Shown in pieces: positions 20,401 through 26,792 of a DNA stretch of 64,000 nucleotides. Within the stretch, counting starts at the first letter, position 1; the number at the start of each line of letters is the position of its first letter. This DNA comes from Brevundimonas sp. Root1279 (GTDB taxonomy: Bacteria; Pseudomonadota; Alphaproteobacteria; Caulobacterales; Caulobacteraceae): contig NZ_LMEB01000008.1 in the NCBI RefSeq assembly GCF_001425945.1, positions 62,001 to 126,000 of the forward strand, given 5' to 3'. The notes beneath the pieces were generated by a model. The model had not been told where the DNA came from, made no database searches, and saw nothing but the letters and a program-made list of their open reading frames with translations. Made by a program: the position numbers and the translations under genes.

Positions 20401-20641
20401 GGAAGTCGAGGCCGTCGGCGTCATCGCCTTGGTTGACGTAGAAACGATCGTCCCCTGTCCCGCCGTAGAGGTTATCCCGTCCCAGACCGCCCGTGATGCC
20501 GTCGTCGCCATCCCCGCCTTCGATCACGTCGTCGCCGCCGTAGCCGAACAGGCTGTCGTCGCCCCCCATGCCGGAGATCAGGTCGGCCTCGTCGCCCCCT
20601 TCCAGATAGTCGTAGAAAGACGACCCGACGCGCTCGACCAT
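8438..20641 (-). CDS. giant RTX (haemolysin-type calcium-binding) secreted protein
   Basis: About 4,067 residues, almost entirely RTX nonapeptides (GGxGxDxLx) that form Ca2+-binding parallel beta-rolls on secretion. Start 20641 (MVERVGSSFYDY) has GGGGGA upstream; 16 extra in-frame residues are possible. RTX repeats begin about 14 residues in, with no N-terminal domain. About 23 degenerate modules of roughly 130-190 residues follow, each pairing a non-RTX insert (LIDGGAGxDxAxIDR, then an I-A-D-P-like strand, RGIER, GGSGVDTITGGAL) with two to eight RTX blocks. The last ~700 residues differ (SYS/IENLxGSxxND units) and end in an acidic, hydrophobic-patterned tail (DLAQVLPGLADG to GDDWAT) fitting a type I secretion signal. 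No HlyB/HlyD/TolC genes adjoin it. Role probably surface, matrix or adhesion. Confidence 0.93.
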   Translation of the reverse strand: MVERVGSSFYDYLEGGDEADLISGMGGDDSLFGYGGDDVIEGGDGDDGITGGLGRDNLYGGTGDDRFYVNQGDDADGLDFLIDGGEGNDYLYISRRQTTANVTLDFSNPAVDQNYHGTILRSIEEIRFIGGSGVDTITGGALDDYIDGDVGNDVLVGGAGNDWLEGWTGNDSMSGGDGDDRIYSDAYTGLSGEHDLLIDGGAGTDYARINMAFATGAITFSIANPSIDQVINGTVVRGIEQITYDGGAFADTVTGGALDDVISGYGANDVLSGADGKDTLDGGIGNDSLDGGDGDDTLYGGLGNDVLVGGLGNDMVVGQDGVDSLSGGDGDDTIYTGIADGTRDTLVDGGTGNDYVVVDRTAATAALVFNLTLSGDQTVDGTVFRSIERTLFAAGSGADQLSGGALNDELQGRAGNDVLVGNGGDDRLFGEDGDDNLTGGDGADMLSGEAGVDVLTGGAGIDTLYGGAGADNLSGDGDGDFLLGGDGADTVAGGDGNDELQGGIDNDVLTGGAGDDRLFGDGGDDSMSGGDGDDLIVSTGLAGEVNDSLIDGGLGLDIAHIDRTLASVAITLNFTLAEVGNAAGTVVRNVEVVKFDGGSGVDTVTGGALNDVLYGYAGNDILSGGAGNDEVQGMGGNDTLSGGDGDDFVADTAGADSLSGGAGDDVVYSLIQTGDTARDTLIDGGAGLDLLRMDNTLLTTALAYNVNLATDQTVGGTVVRGFETIQFLSGSGADTLTGGTNHDQLYGNGGNDALIGGAGDDILSGGAGDDVITDGAGADNIDGGDGNDRLILTGARTDYSFSDELGVVTIIDLRTGSPDGTNRVVGVETVTFSDGTFAMLDVALRVVNGTVGADNLNGSSAADSISGLDGNDTLNGQNGADVLLGGDGDDTINGGIDSAGTRDRLIDGGAGLDFLTLQMSSGSGAVTLNLSDAGASQVADGIVIRGIERLTYFGGSGVDTITGGVLNDYLRGGTGGDVLAGGAGSDDINGDAGADSLSGGEGDDYLTADTTDTLLDGGAGVDYLNLTSALTTAYTFSIADPSVSAVFGPTTVRGIERLYFTGGSGVDTITGGALVDDLRGGGGNDVLTGGLGGDSLSGEIGNDTLHGGAGGDSMYGGAGDDTQNGGDDGDYLSGDAGNDILRGDAGDDGLDGGLGIDQLFGGDGNDTLTSLVSLFDWATFTDVVDTVRDSLIDGGAGIDYARIERTGATGNITFSIADPSVQQVFDGLTLRNVERIDYIGGSGADNVTAGAYNEILDGAAGNDTLNGMGGDDTLTGGLGSDILNGGAGDDEIDGGLGSDALTGGDGNDVLVSTQSYEDPNLGTLIDSGRDTLVDGGAGFDSARIDRLSATVAITFSIADPNVQQVADGLTIRGIESIIYGGGSGVDTITGGASYDNLSGNAGNDVLSGGDSGDSLDGGEGSDTLNGDAGDDYLRGDAGDDILRGGNGGDDLTGGLGGDRLEGGAGNDQLSGDTFDTLLDGGLGTLDSLSLNRSDSTAGITIDLSLTGDQATGATVIRGMENLVFTGGSGVDQIIGGATGDNLTGGAGDDMLRGMAGNDTLNGGVGADTLTGETGDDRLTFDAADLIASGGDGQDRASIDVSTVTTSLVLDISNPAATSMFGTTAVSGFEQLESYIGGSAADAVTGGALSDNIQGRAGSDTLLGGGGDDTLRGDDGDDLLEGGTGVDNLQGGNGADTLRGGDGNDSVSGASGDDVVEGGAGTDFLYGNAGVDSLSGGDGDDNLQSDNETLVDSLIDGGAGRDTATIDRRNMTTGVVFSIADSAVDQNVGGTIVRGVELMTYRAGSGDDQVTGGAFNDVLYGYSGADTLRAGAGVDQLFGGEGDDTLDGGIDNDTVNGENGDDTLAGDGGADLLSGGAGDDVIDGGQGADTIAGDAGADSLSGGDGDDVITSDATDTLIDGGGGSDFATIVRTNLDGAVLSIADPAVEQVSAGLTLRGVERISYSGGAGADIITGGALADTISGNGGADALAGGGGVDTLAGGSGDDVLSGGSGGDTLQGGEGIDLLSGDDGDDTLSGGGGADTLNGGAGADVVEGGSGVDVLSGGDGDDSLYSRNTGDGTMDSVIDGGGGTDFALIDRSNGSAAANFNFGAASTTSDGTTVSGIERVEYLGGSGVDTIVATAGDDSLSGNAGDDVLDGAAGSDILAGGAGTDLLTGGTGGDTLDGGLGVDSLSGGDGDDVLSSRDHGDGARDSLIDGGAGIDLALVDRSTTATAITLTIANPATSQVFDSTTLRNIERLDYTGGTGIDTVTGGALIDVLRGMAGNDVLRGAAGADTLDGGEGLDQLFGDAGADSIQGGGGNDTIDGGDDNDALDGGRGSDSLSGGAGDDVLTSISYDDGLRDSLIDGGSGTDHALIDRQTSTVAMTVSIAVPATTQTFDGTQLRNVERLNWLGGSGVDTVTGGALDDRIEGFAGNDILSGGAGTDTLLGGLGNDNLTGGAGNDTLQGAEGTDTLSGDAGNDTLRGGADADTLNGGDGIDQLFGDEGADTLAGGLGADTLDGGNGADSLSGGDGDDTITSGVLDGADTLIDGGAGVDAAILDWRQALADITLSLANPGVSQVANGTTVVGIERLSNYIGGQGADVITGGALADTMNGASGNDVLVGGGGSDTLTGEGGIDSLSGGDGDDTLSSLDGFDTLIDGGAGVDFAEIHMTAAEASLVFSLVNPSVDQIVGATTLRNVERISFQGGTAADDLTGGALDDILTGNNGDDLLRGGSGADRLTGGSGIDSLFGEDGDDTLFGDLDDAILDGGAGIDFATLSLSGATVRLTLDLTTPSADQTVFGTVIRNVERITMFAGSGADILTGGALADQLTGNAGDDVLNGAGGGDTLNGGLGADSLSGGAGDDLVTADASDLLVDGGAGLDLLTLTATAQTNVLDMNNPNAQFGSLTIRNIERLNYTGSNGGTDSVTGGAGDDVISGQAGDDILRGGLGVDSLNGGDNNDVLDGGAGNDTLQGVAGDDIVSGGEGDDNVFGGAGRDTVDGGVGADRLYGEADDDRLSGGDGDDQLNGGAGNDLIDGGAGVDRADITFSNLATAVVFTFASDMTLQTAEGLDTFVSIESVQVTGGSADDRLTGGAFDDRLFGQNGSDILIGGAGADYLDGGAGADQLFGGDGDDQFYDMTGVNILDGGAGIDLVTINLFGATAGLSFELTEGAVLNTTGGSSTLYAIERLSASGSDHADRFIGAGYVDQLTGGAGDDILEGRSGEDVLSGGAGRDTLDGGDGDDTLGADADDLSVEGGAGVDIVQFSHAGADGITVAFTAGAAEQTVLGVLVRNAERLTLTGGIGDDFISGGALGDSLTGGNGSDVLVGNAGDDILRDTGVGSDRLEGGAGSDALTLTHNAGANVTSQAVLDGGDGDDVILLNWLSTAIATLNASTVRGGDGADTVQVGAMNSGAIDLGAGDDVIEFGAFNAVSAVLTLGAGVDRIILGSSSAGTRIVTDFQIGPSGDVIDFSRLGFVGDPFATGRLALVQSAGDVLVQVDGVTALVLHNVDRSAMTAANTGGYPHPYGLSVTGTSGADTLLGGAGDDLLVGRGGNDVLNGGAGIDTSDYSSATVGMRAQLNNGTSSNDGEGGTDTLTGIENLTGSAFNDVLIGDANTNVLRGGLGADTLLGLAGNDVIWGGTGAVNQVQGGLGDDRYILEANDSVVEVAGEGADTIEARINAYVLALNVENLVFTGTGNFAATGNAQANTITGGAGDDNLRGRGGVDVLHGGAGIDTVDYTLAAAGVTARLDLMRATNDGDGATDTFSGVENLTGSVFNDLLIGNAGNNVLHGGIGTDTLLGFGGDDILWGGSGGGNNQLQGGTGNDYYVLDAFDTCVELAGEGIDTVEARIGSYTMGANIENLLYVGGTGTFVGTGNALNNTITGGNGNDILRGRGGNDVINGGLGKDEVQMRGLAADYTVVAEGSGWRITDSVAGRDGSTLVSSIEVIRWANNQVRLLSYPPVSATPGEPADTGPEVSPLLMDELFGKDGDAFVLPALGDDLAQVLPGLADGKDGLAYEVLPAPADKLFLGLEDRLAHLPQPGTLIVDLDGGIPRAGDDWAT

Positions 20642-21215
20642 GACGTTCCCCCGATGCGAGAACGCAAACGCCCGCGCAATCGTTAACACTGCAAGGATTT
20701 AGCGCCGCAGGCAACGGACCTACGGAGGGCGGAGGCTTTCGGATCCTGATGTTGACCCCGCAGCCACATCAGCGTCGACGCTCTGACAAGGAGACCAAGA
20801 CGGCGCATCAAGCCAAAGCTCCGGAAGTATTGTCCGATAATCTAGGCGTGTTCCGACAGCTGCGCGGACGCCCGGGCAACGCGCGGACGTTTCAAATGTC
20901 AGCGACGAGTCAGAAGCGGACCTTCGGCCCAGGCCGGATTTGATACATCCGCAACTGACTCATCGCGGTCATTGGCGACGTCCGCTTTCGGCGCTTCGGA
21001 GGTTACTAGGATTACGTTCGACAGTCGGCGGTGGGGGCTTTGATCATTAGCAGGATACAACATCTCAATCGCAATCTAGCCGCTGTGCATAGGCAACTCA
21101 CAATCTCTAGTGATTAACGTGGCAGCGCTGTTGTGTGCCTGCCGGACTCGCCAAATGGTTGCGACGAGCTTCGCCGGGGCGTTAGTCTACGGAAACTTTA
21201 GCGAGCGGAGCCGCA
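20642..21215. other. 574-bp gap between RTX gene and TrlF-like gene
   Basis: No credible gene. The short open frame at 20749-20943 ends in a peptide (MSATSQKRTFGPGRI) that is only translated dispersed repeat. The 170 bases before the TrlF-like start are less GC-rich and could hold promoters for both divergent genes; no clear -35/-10 pair was assigned. Confidence 0.5.
20895..20990 (+). repeat. dispersed intergenic repeat, copy 4 (rearranged)
   Basis: The left part AATGTCAGCGACGAGTCAGA followed by AGCGGACC is in plus orientation. About 50 bases later GCGGTCATTGG (inverted) is followed by GTCCGCTTTCGGCGC (plus), so the copy looks internally rearranged or composed of two fragments. Confidence 0.55.
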
Positions 21216-24191
21216 ATGACTAATCGTGGGGCCGAATGGCGCCGTTGGGAGCCGCATATCCATGCTCCGGGGACGGTCCTCAACAACCAGTTCGGCGGGG
21301 GCGATCCATGGGAGGCTTACCTCGCGAAACTGGAGGCCTCCGCCCCAACGATCGAGGCTATCGCAGTCACCGACTACTATGTGACCGAGAGCTACACGGC
21401 CGTCCGGGGCTGGCACGCCGCAGGTCGTCTGCCGAATGTGAAGCTCCTCTTCCCGAACATCGAGCTTCGGCTCGATGTGGCGGCGAAGACCGGCTTCGTG
21501 AATATTCACCTGCTCGTCAGCCCAGAGGATGCAGACCATCTGGAGCAGGTCGGTAGGCTTCTCTCCCGTCTGCAGTTCAACGCGTTCGGCGATAGATTTG
21601 ACTGCACGCGCGCAGACCTCATCCGCCTGGGCAAAAGGGCAAACCCTGCGATCTCCGACGATCGTGCGGCACTTGTTCATGGTGCAACCCAATTCAAGGT
21701 GAACTTCTCTCAGCTGCGCGAAGTGATGGGCGAGAGTGACTGGGCGAAGTCCAACGTCATCGTGGCCGTCGCCGGGGGGGAGGGCGACGGGACCTCGGGC
21801 GTCAGGCAAGCGGCCGATGCGGTGGTCCGTCAGGAGATCGAGAAATTCGCTGACGTCATCTTTTCCAGCAACGTCGGGCAGCGCGAATTCTGGCTAGGCG
21901 AGAAGGCCCTGTCAGTAGCCCAGATCCGTGAGCGATACGATACGTGCAAGCCCTGCCTCCACGGTAGCGACGCCCACGATATTGCCGGCGTTGGCGAACC
22001 GACGGGCGACCGGTTCTCATGGATCAAGGGCGCGCCAACGTTCGATGCTCTCCGACAGGCCTGCATCGATCCAGGTGGACGCGCCTTTGTCGGCGTGGCA
22101 CCGCCGAACTCGGCAATGCCCTCGCAAGTGATCTCGGCGGTTACGATCGCTGAAGCCGACTGGGCCTCCACCCCGGATGTCAGTCTCAATCCTGGGCTGG
22201 TGGCCATCATCGGCGCGCGCGGCTCGGGCAAGACGGCGCTTGCCGACATGATCGCCGCCGCTTGCGACGCCATCACACCACAAGCCTGGGCTGCTGATGA
22301 GAATGCAAGCCCGTCGTTCCTGGTGCGCGCGCGTCCTCTGGTTGGAAACGCGAAGGCGACATTGAAGTGGGGCGGCGGAGCAAGCGTGACCCGGCGTCTC
22401 GACGGTCGGGACGCGAACCTGCCCACGGCGTTCCCCAGGGCGCGATACCTCTCGCAGCAGTTCGTCGAAGAGCTGTGCTCCGCGAAGGGCGCATCGGAGG
22501 GGCTGATCCGAGAAATCGAACGTGTGATCTTTGACGCCCATCCGCTTGATGACCGGGATGGAGCAGTCGACTTCGCAGACCTTCGCCAGCGCCGGACGAG
22601 CAGATTCGAACAGGCGCGCCGCCGCGAAACCGAGTCTCTTGCATCCCTGTCCGAGCGGATCGCAGACGAACTCGAAAAGGAGAATATGGTTGGCGTGCTG
22701 GAACAGCAGGTCAGGCAAAAGACTGACCTGATCGCAGGCTACACTGCGGACCTCGCCAAACTGGTCGTGACGGGATCCGAAGCCCAGGCCGCACGACACG
22801 CGCAGCTCAACCACGCCAAACAGGCTCTGAGCACCAGGATCCAAAACCTCGGGGCCCAGCGCCGCACCTATGTGTCGATGCAGGACGAGGTCGTGAACAT
22901 GCGATCCGCCAAAGCCCCCGAGATGCTTCGCGAAGCCCAGGCCCGATACGCAAATGCCGGATTGGACACGGCGGGCTGGGAGCAGTTTCTCCTCATCTAC
23001 AAGGGAAACGTCGACGATAGTCTCGTTGCCTACGTGAAGTGGGCTGACGAAGAGATCGCCAAGCTGCAAGGCGTCCGGCCGCCGGAAGGAGATGCGAACA
23101 CGCCGCTTATCCCGGAGAGCGCGGATCTCTCGACCGTGCAACTCGGCCTAATCGTCGCCGAGATGGCCCGGCTGGAAAAACATATCAACGCTGACGCCTT
23201 GGTGCGAAACCAGTACGCGGCCTTGGCGGCCCGCATCGCGGGTGAAAACGGCGCACTCACGACGCTCAAAACTCAGCTTGAAGACACCCACGGTGCGCTC
23301 GACCGCCGGCGTATCCTTCAAGCCGAACGCGAGGCGTCCTATGGTCGGTTGTTCCAGGCCGTCATCGATCAGCAGCAAACCCTGCAGGACCTCTACGCAC
23401 CACTCATGACGCGTCTGCAGGCGTCCTCGGGCACGCTTCAAAAGCTCAGCTTCTCGGTCGCTCGTATTGTGGACGCGGAACAGTGGGCTGAGACCGGAGA
23501 GAGAGATCTGATCGACTGCCGTCGAGGCGGACCATTCTTCGGAAAGGGATCGCTGGTGAAGGTTGTTGATCAAGCGCTACGGCCTGTATGGCAGCAGGGT
23601 GATGCGATGAACGTGCAAGCCGCGATGACCGCCTTCCTTGGGTCCTACACCAAGGATTTGCTGGCGCATGCTCCGTTCGCACCGGATCAACGGGCGGAGT
23701 TCCGAGCTTGGTCGAACCGGTTCACGCAGTGGCTGTTTGACACGAGCCATATCCGGGTGAGTTACGAGATCCGCTACGACGGTGTCGATATCCGCAAACT
23801 CTCACCAGGCACCCGCGGCATCGTGCTGTTGCTGCTCTATCTGGCGCTCGACGAGGCGGACGATCGACCGTTGATCATCGATCAGCCCGAGGAAAACCTC
23901 GATCCGAAGTCGATTTACGATGAACTGGTCAGCCTGTTTGTCCAGGCCAAGCGCAAGCGGCAGGTCATCATGGTGACGCACAACGCCAACCTCGTCATCA
24001 ACACAGACGCTGATCAAATCATCATTGCGCAATCAGGATCACACGCCTTGGGCGGCCTTCCGGAAATCAGCTACATATCGGGGGGACTGGAGGAAGCGGA
24101 TATCCGACGCCGTGTCTGCGAGATTCTCGAAGGCGGGGAGGCCGCTTTCCTCGATCGTGCACGCCGCCTACGCGTCAGGCTGCCAAGGTGA
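21216..24191 (+). CDS. PHP-domain/SMC-like ABC ATPase (TrlF-like)
   Basis: 991 residues. The N-terminus is a PHP phosphoesterase-type metal site: H14-x-H16 (EPHIHAPG), D53 (AVTDYY), E83 (NIELRL), H98, and H249-G-S-D252-A-H254. Walker A is GARGSGKT at 333-340. A long alpha-helical, coiled-coil middle (about 440-780) follows, then the ABC signature LSPGTRG, Walker B LIIDQPEENLDP near 886-897 and the switch His in IMVTHNAN. The SMC/RecF-like split ATPase plus a nuclease-type PHP domain matches proteins automatically named TrlF-family ATPases, thought to act on damaged or foreign nucleic acid. GCGGAG precedes the ATG. It lies alone beside integrases and repeats, suggesting a horizontally acquired defence or repair gene. 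Function is inferred only. Confidence 0.85.
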   Translation: MTNRGAEWRRWEPHIHAPGTVLNNQFGGGDPWEAYLAKLEASAPTIEAIAVTDYYVTESYTAVRGWHAAGRLPNVKLLFPNIELRLDVAAKTGFVNIHLLVSPEDADHLEQVGRLLSRLQFNAFGDRFDCTRADLIRLGKRANPAISDDRAALVHGATQFKVNFSQLREVMGESDWAKSNVIVAVAGGEGDGTSGVRQAADAVVRQEIEKFADVIFSSNVGQREFWLGEKALSVAQIRERYDTCKPCLHGSDAHDIAGVGEPTGDRFSWIKGAPTFDALRQACIDPGGRAFVGVAPPNSAMPSQVISAVTIAEADWASTPDVSLNPGLVAIIGARGSGKTALADMIAAACDAITPQAWAADENASPSFLVRARPLVGNAKATLKWGGGASVTRRLDGRDANLPTAFPRARYLSQQFVEELCSAKGASEGLIREIERVIFDAHPLDDRDGAVDFADLRQRRTSRFEQARRRETESLASLSERIADELEKENMVGVLEQQVRQKTDLIAGYTADLAKLVVTGSEAQAARHAQLNHAKQALSTRIQNLGAQRRTYVSMQDEVVNMRSAKAPEMLREAQARYANAGLDTAGWEQFLLIYKGNVDDSLVAYVKWADEEIAKLQGVRPPEGDANTPLIPESADLSTVQLGLIVAEMARLEKHINADALVRNQYAALAARIAGENGALTTLKTQLEDTHGALDRRRILQAEREASYGRLFQAVIDQQQTLQDLYAPLMTRLQASSGTLQKLSFSVARIVDAEQWAETGERDLIDCRRGGPFFGKGSLVKVVDQALRPVWQQGDAMNVQAAMTAFLGSYTKDLLAHAPFAPDQRAEFRAWSNRFTQWLFDTSHIRVSYEIRYDGVDIRKLSPGTRGIVLLLLYLALDEADDRPLIIDQPEENLDPKSIYDELVSLFVQAKRKRQVIMVTHNANLVINTDADQIIIAQSGSHALGGLPEISYISGGLEEADIRRRVCEILEGGEAAFLDRARRLRVRLPR

Positions 24192-24376
24192 CCGACAGTA
24201 CTTTGCAACGCCTGCACTCTTCGATCGCACGCCTGATCGGCATGCTCCGGTGGCCGAACGTCGGGAAACCGGCTCGCTGTCCAAGTCCGCTCATGGCGCT
24301 GTGCCGACACCGGCAACTGGGTCCGGCTATCTCAGCTAGGGTGGGAAGCGGACGCGCATCGGCCCGGGGCTCACGA

Positions 24377-25165
24377 CTATGTCGAGGCCGGAGGGACATG
24401 GTTTTCAACCCTATGGCGCAACCTAGCGGCGGCCCGTGCGGACCCGCTAGCCAGTCCGTGGACGGGGGTCGCGCTCAGGGCGGCGTAACACTCGCAGGCT
24501 TCGCGCTCGAGCATTTGCCGGTCCGCTACCTCGATGGCGCCGCGCGTATAATGGACCGCGCCCAGAGACTTCAGGTGTCTGGCTGCATCGACGACGGTTG
24601 TGCGCTGGATGCCCAGCATATCGGCGAGATCCTGCTGCGTGACATGCAGGCACCGCGTCGTCAGGCGGTCGGTGGCTCTTAGGAGAAGGCTAGCCACGCG
24701 TCCCCGCGAGTGGTGATGCGCCGCACAGCCGACGCCATACGCCGCCTGCAGCTGATAGTCGTAATAGAGCTTCTGAAGCTGACTGCGAAGGATTGGGCTC
24801 CGTTCCATCTGTCGCTCGAGGGCGGCCGCGGGCAGCCGGTAGGCTTCCCCCGCCGCTCTGACCGCGACTGTCCAGCCTGACGGCTCATCGGCAAGGAAGG
24901 GGCCCAGGCCGGCGACGCCCTCGGCGCCGATGACATGGATGAGGCTGGAGCCGCCGGTCGGGAACACCAGGGTGTTCGCCAGAAATGCAGTCGTCGGGAA
25001 AATAAGGTGCTCTACGACCTCGCCCTGTTTGATCACCACGACGCCTCGTTCAAAAGCAATCGGCGCCAGGGCCGGCGTGAGGGCCTCCAGGTCCGCTCCG
25101 TCCATGGCAGCAAGCGTATGATTTCTTAGCACTGCGGCCTCCAGACTAAGCGCAGGACGCGCCAT
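24377..25165 (-). CDS. Crp/Fnr-family transcriptional regulator
   Basis: About 262 residues from the ATG at 25165 (MARPALSLEAAVLRNH). The N-terminal half is a cyclic-nucleotide-binding-like beta-roll (FERGVVVIKQGEVVEHLIFP, then a Gly-rich VIGAEGVAGLGPFL) without the Arg/Glu set needed for cAMP. The C-terminal winged helix-turn-helix is VTQQDLADMLGIQRTTVVDA. Upstream candidate starts (a GTG at 25216) or a shorter start (25105) are possible; no strong ribosome site decides. It resembles the alphaproteobacterial Crp/Fnr group also found twice at 38-40 kb. Convergent with the TrlF-like gene. Confidence 0.8.
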   Translation of the reverse strand: MARPALSLEAAVLRNHTLAAMDGADLEALTPALAPIAFERGVVVIKQGEVVEHLIFPTTAFLANTLVFPTGGSSLIHVIGAEGVAGLGPFLADEPSGWTVAVRAAGEAYRLPAAALERQMERSPILRSQLQKLYYDYQLQAAYGVGCAAHHHSRGRVASLLLRATDRLTTRCLHVTQQDLADMLGIQRTTVVDAARHLKSLGAVHYTRGAIEVADRQMLEREACECYAALSATPVHGLASGSARAAARLRHRVENHVPPAST

Positions 25166-25275
25166 CCAAAACGCGCGGCCTCGGTCATCAGCGCATCTCC
25201 CCGCGCCGGAGTCCACGTGCGGCGCGGACTGACTGCAATGGGTCGGGAGCAGACGTCACCAGCCGACCAAACTGA

Positions 25276-25319
25276 GGGTCCACTTTCGGAGCCGGGGCCA
25301 ATGACCGCTTCTGGCGCCG
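25276..25319 (+). repeat. dispersed intergenic repeat, copy 5 (right half)
   Basis: Reads GGGTCCACTTTCGGAG, then CCAATGACCGCTTCTGGCGC, matching the right half of the family consensus. It lies between the Crp/Fnr gene and the small lipoprotein gene. Confidence 0.65.
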
Positions 25320-25351
25320 AGGCGACTCGCAAGCCGGAAGCTGGAGGCCCC

Positions 25352-25771
25352 TTACAAGTCAGTACGATTTAAGCAGATGATCGGCTCTTCCGCGACTGTG
25401 GTGCCTAGGTTGTAGCGGGCTAGCCAGCAACCATCGGCCCACTGCTTCTGTGGAATCTCGACTACAGCAGTAAAGGCCAAAGCCCGTCCGTCGCTCGACA
25501 GCTGCCGGTTTGGCTTGGCTTCAATCAGATCGAACCCATTTGAAACGTAGACTGGGGGACTATCGTTCGCGATCGCGGCGACATCCCTGCCGGTGATGCT
25601 CCACCTCAAGCTGACGACCGCGTTCGCCGCGTCACCGGGGAGCACCCGCGCATCAATTCCAGAGAAGGTAATCTCAGTCTCTCGCGCGACCGATAGGTCA
25701 TCGGGCAACGGTCTTGTGTCACAGGCAGAACTGACCAATCCGATAGCGAGTGCTAATGTTCTGCGTCCCAT
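25352..25771 (-). CDS. small hypothetical lipoprotein
   Basis: 139 residues: MGRRTLALAIGLVSSAC is a short lipoprotein signal with lipobox LVSSAC (Cys17). The mature part is beta-rich (ETEITFSGIDARVL, AVVSLRWSITG, ALAFTAVVEIPQ) with two further cysteines near the C-terminus (DGCWLARYN and IICLN) that could form a disulfide. No family recognised. Flanked by dispersed repeats on both sides. Confidence 0.6.
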   Translation of the reverse strand: MGRRTLALAIGLVSSACDTRPLPDDLSVARETEITFSGIDARVLPGDAANAVVSLRWSITGRDVAAIANDSPPVYVSNGFDLIEAKPNRQLSSDGRALAFTAVVEIPQKQWADGCWLARYNLGTTVAEEPIICLNRTDL

Positions 25772-25797
25772 AAGCTTAACGGTCGCATCTCAGTCGG

Positions 25798-25885
25798 ATG
25801 TTCGCAACGGGTCCGAAGCGGATCCAGAGCCAGCTCGCGAGGGAGGTCCGCTTTGCGGCCTGGTGTCGATGTCAGCTTCTGGCGC
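25798..25885 (+). repeat. dispersed intergenic repeat, copy 6 (full length)
   Basis: ATGTTCGCAACGGGTCCGAA, then GCGGAT, later GGAGGTCCGCTTTGCGG and GATGTCAGCTTCTGGCGC. Both halves of the consensus are present in order and at the same spacing as at 26793-26883. Confidence 0.7.
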
Positions 25886-25977
25886 GGTGCTGACCGTTGG
25901 CCTACCCCCCGGCTAACGACCGCTATGGATGGGAAGGGGACATTGCTGAGCAAACGCTCACCGGGCAGAAGTGACGC

Positions 25978-26274
25978 ATGACAACTTGCTGCGACCGCAT
26001 GGCCTATGACCTCAGTCGGACGTGTGATCTCCACGCGGCCCGTGCCGCGTGTCCGGATGCAATGATCGCCCGGGTAAAAGGTGGCTTTGGCCTCTACATT
26101 CGTGACGGTGAAAACGGCTTCGCCACCAGTACAATCGAGATCGCCTACTGCCCCTGGTGCGGAACCAAGCTCCCGCCCACCGAAGATTTCGACGAGCCTC
26201 TACCCGCTGAAGACATCGCTAAGGATCGGGAGCCGACTTCGTCTAGTGCACCATCGGGCCAGGCTCTACCCTAG
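25978..26274 (+). CDS. small Cys-rich protein, DUF6980-like
   Basis: 98 residues. An N-terminal CCDRM with DLSRTCDLH and a C-terminal YCPWCGTKLP look like a split zinc site. Between them the chain has the pattern CPDAMI-x-G-x-GLYIRDG of a small family I recall as DUF6980, of unknown function. The last 25 residues are low-complexity and probably disordered. Its 3' end overlaps the convergent gene at 26243 by 32 bases. Recognition of the family is from memory and should be treated as moderate. Confidence 0.65.
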   Translation: MTTCCDRMAYDLSRTCDLHAARAACPDAMIARVKGGFGLYIRDGENGFATSTIEIAYCPWCGTKLPPTEDFDEPLPAEDIAKDREPTSSSAPSGQALP

Positions 26275-26749
26275 CTGAGCGACCGTCCCCTAATCCGTAG
26301 GCTTCCATAAAGTAGAAGTAGGTTGGGTAGGTGATCAGACTGGCGGTTCCGCAGACCGCTTCGAACTGACGCTCCCGCAGAACGTCACCTTCAATAGGCT
26401 TGAACGGTCCGTCGTTGTTTACGGGCGACACGAGAGGATCCGCGTTGGCTCTGAAAAGGCGCGTTCCACCTACGCGAAAGGTGCGCTCGTCACAGCGGAA
26501 ATCGATCCGATCGATATTGTATGCTGGCGTGGTCCAGTTCGTCTCCCGGGTGCCGCGCCGGAACACTGTATAGGTCGACACGCCAAGACTTCCGTCCGGA
26601 AGCCGCGTGCTCCAGCCAACAGCGGATGCGACTTGGGCATCCGCATAGGCGACCATGACCCTGTTGTCGTTCGCGCCGGATGGCCGCAGCGTGCTTTGTT
26701 CTTGTGAGGCACCCATTGCGGCGATGAACGCGAGTAGCGGTTGCAACAT
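26243..26749 (-). CDS. hypothetical exported protein
   Basis: 168 residues from the ATG at 26749 (MLQPLLAFIAAMGASQEQS), chosen because a CGAGGAA-type ribosome site lies just upstream; an 18-residue longer form is translated intergenic repeat. The start looks like a short export signal. The mature part is beta-rich with two Cys (FRCDERTF and AVCGTASL) and the segment VYTVFRRG-like STYTVFRRGTRETNW, as seen in small surface or periplasmic proteins of unknown role. Tail-to-tail overlap of 32 bases with the preceding gene. Confidence 0.6.
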   Translation of the reverse strand: MLQPLLAFIAAMGASQEQSTLRPSGANDNRVMVAYADAQVASAVGWSTRLPDGSLGVSTYTVFRRGTRETNWTTPAYNIDRIDFRCDERTFRVGGTRLFRANADPLVSPVNNDGPFKPIEGDVLRERQFEAVCGTASLITYPTYFYFMEAYGLGDGRSARVEPGPMVH

Positions 26750-26792
26750 GGATTCCTCGCTGACGAACAAGCCATTCTGAGCCGACAGCGCT

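Noticed and set aside
9000..20600. Short regularly spaced DNA repeats that could look like a CRISPR array
   Set aside because: They are degenerate codons of the GGxGxD nonapeptide, with a 27-base period and no constant repeat/unique spacer structure.
20749..20943. 64-codon open frame between RTX and TrlF-like genes
   Set aside because: Its C-terminus (MSATSQKRTFGPGRI) is translated dispersed repeat; no ribosome site.
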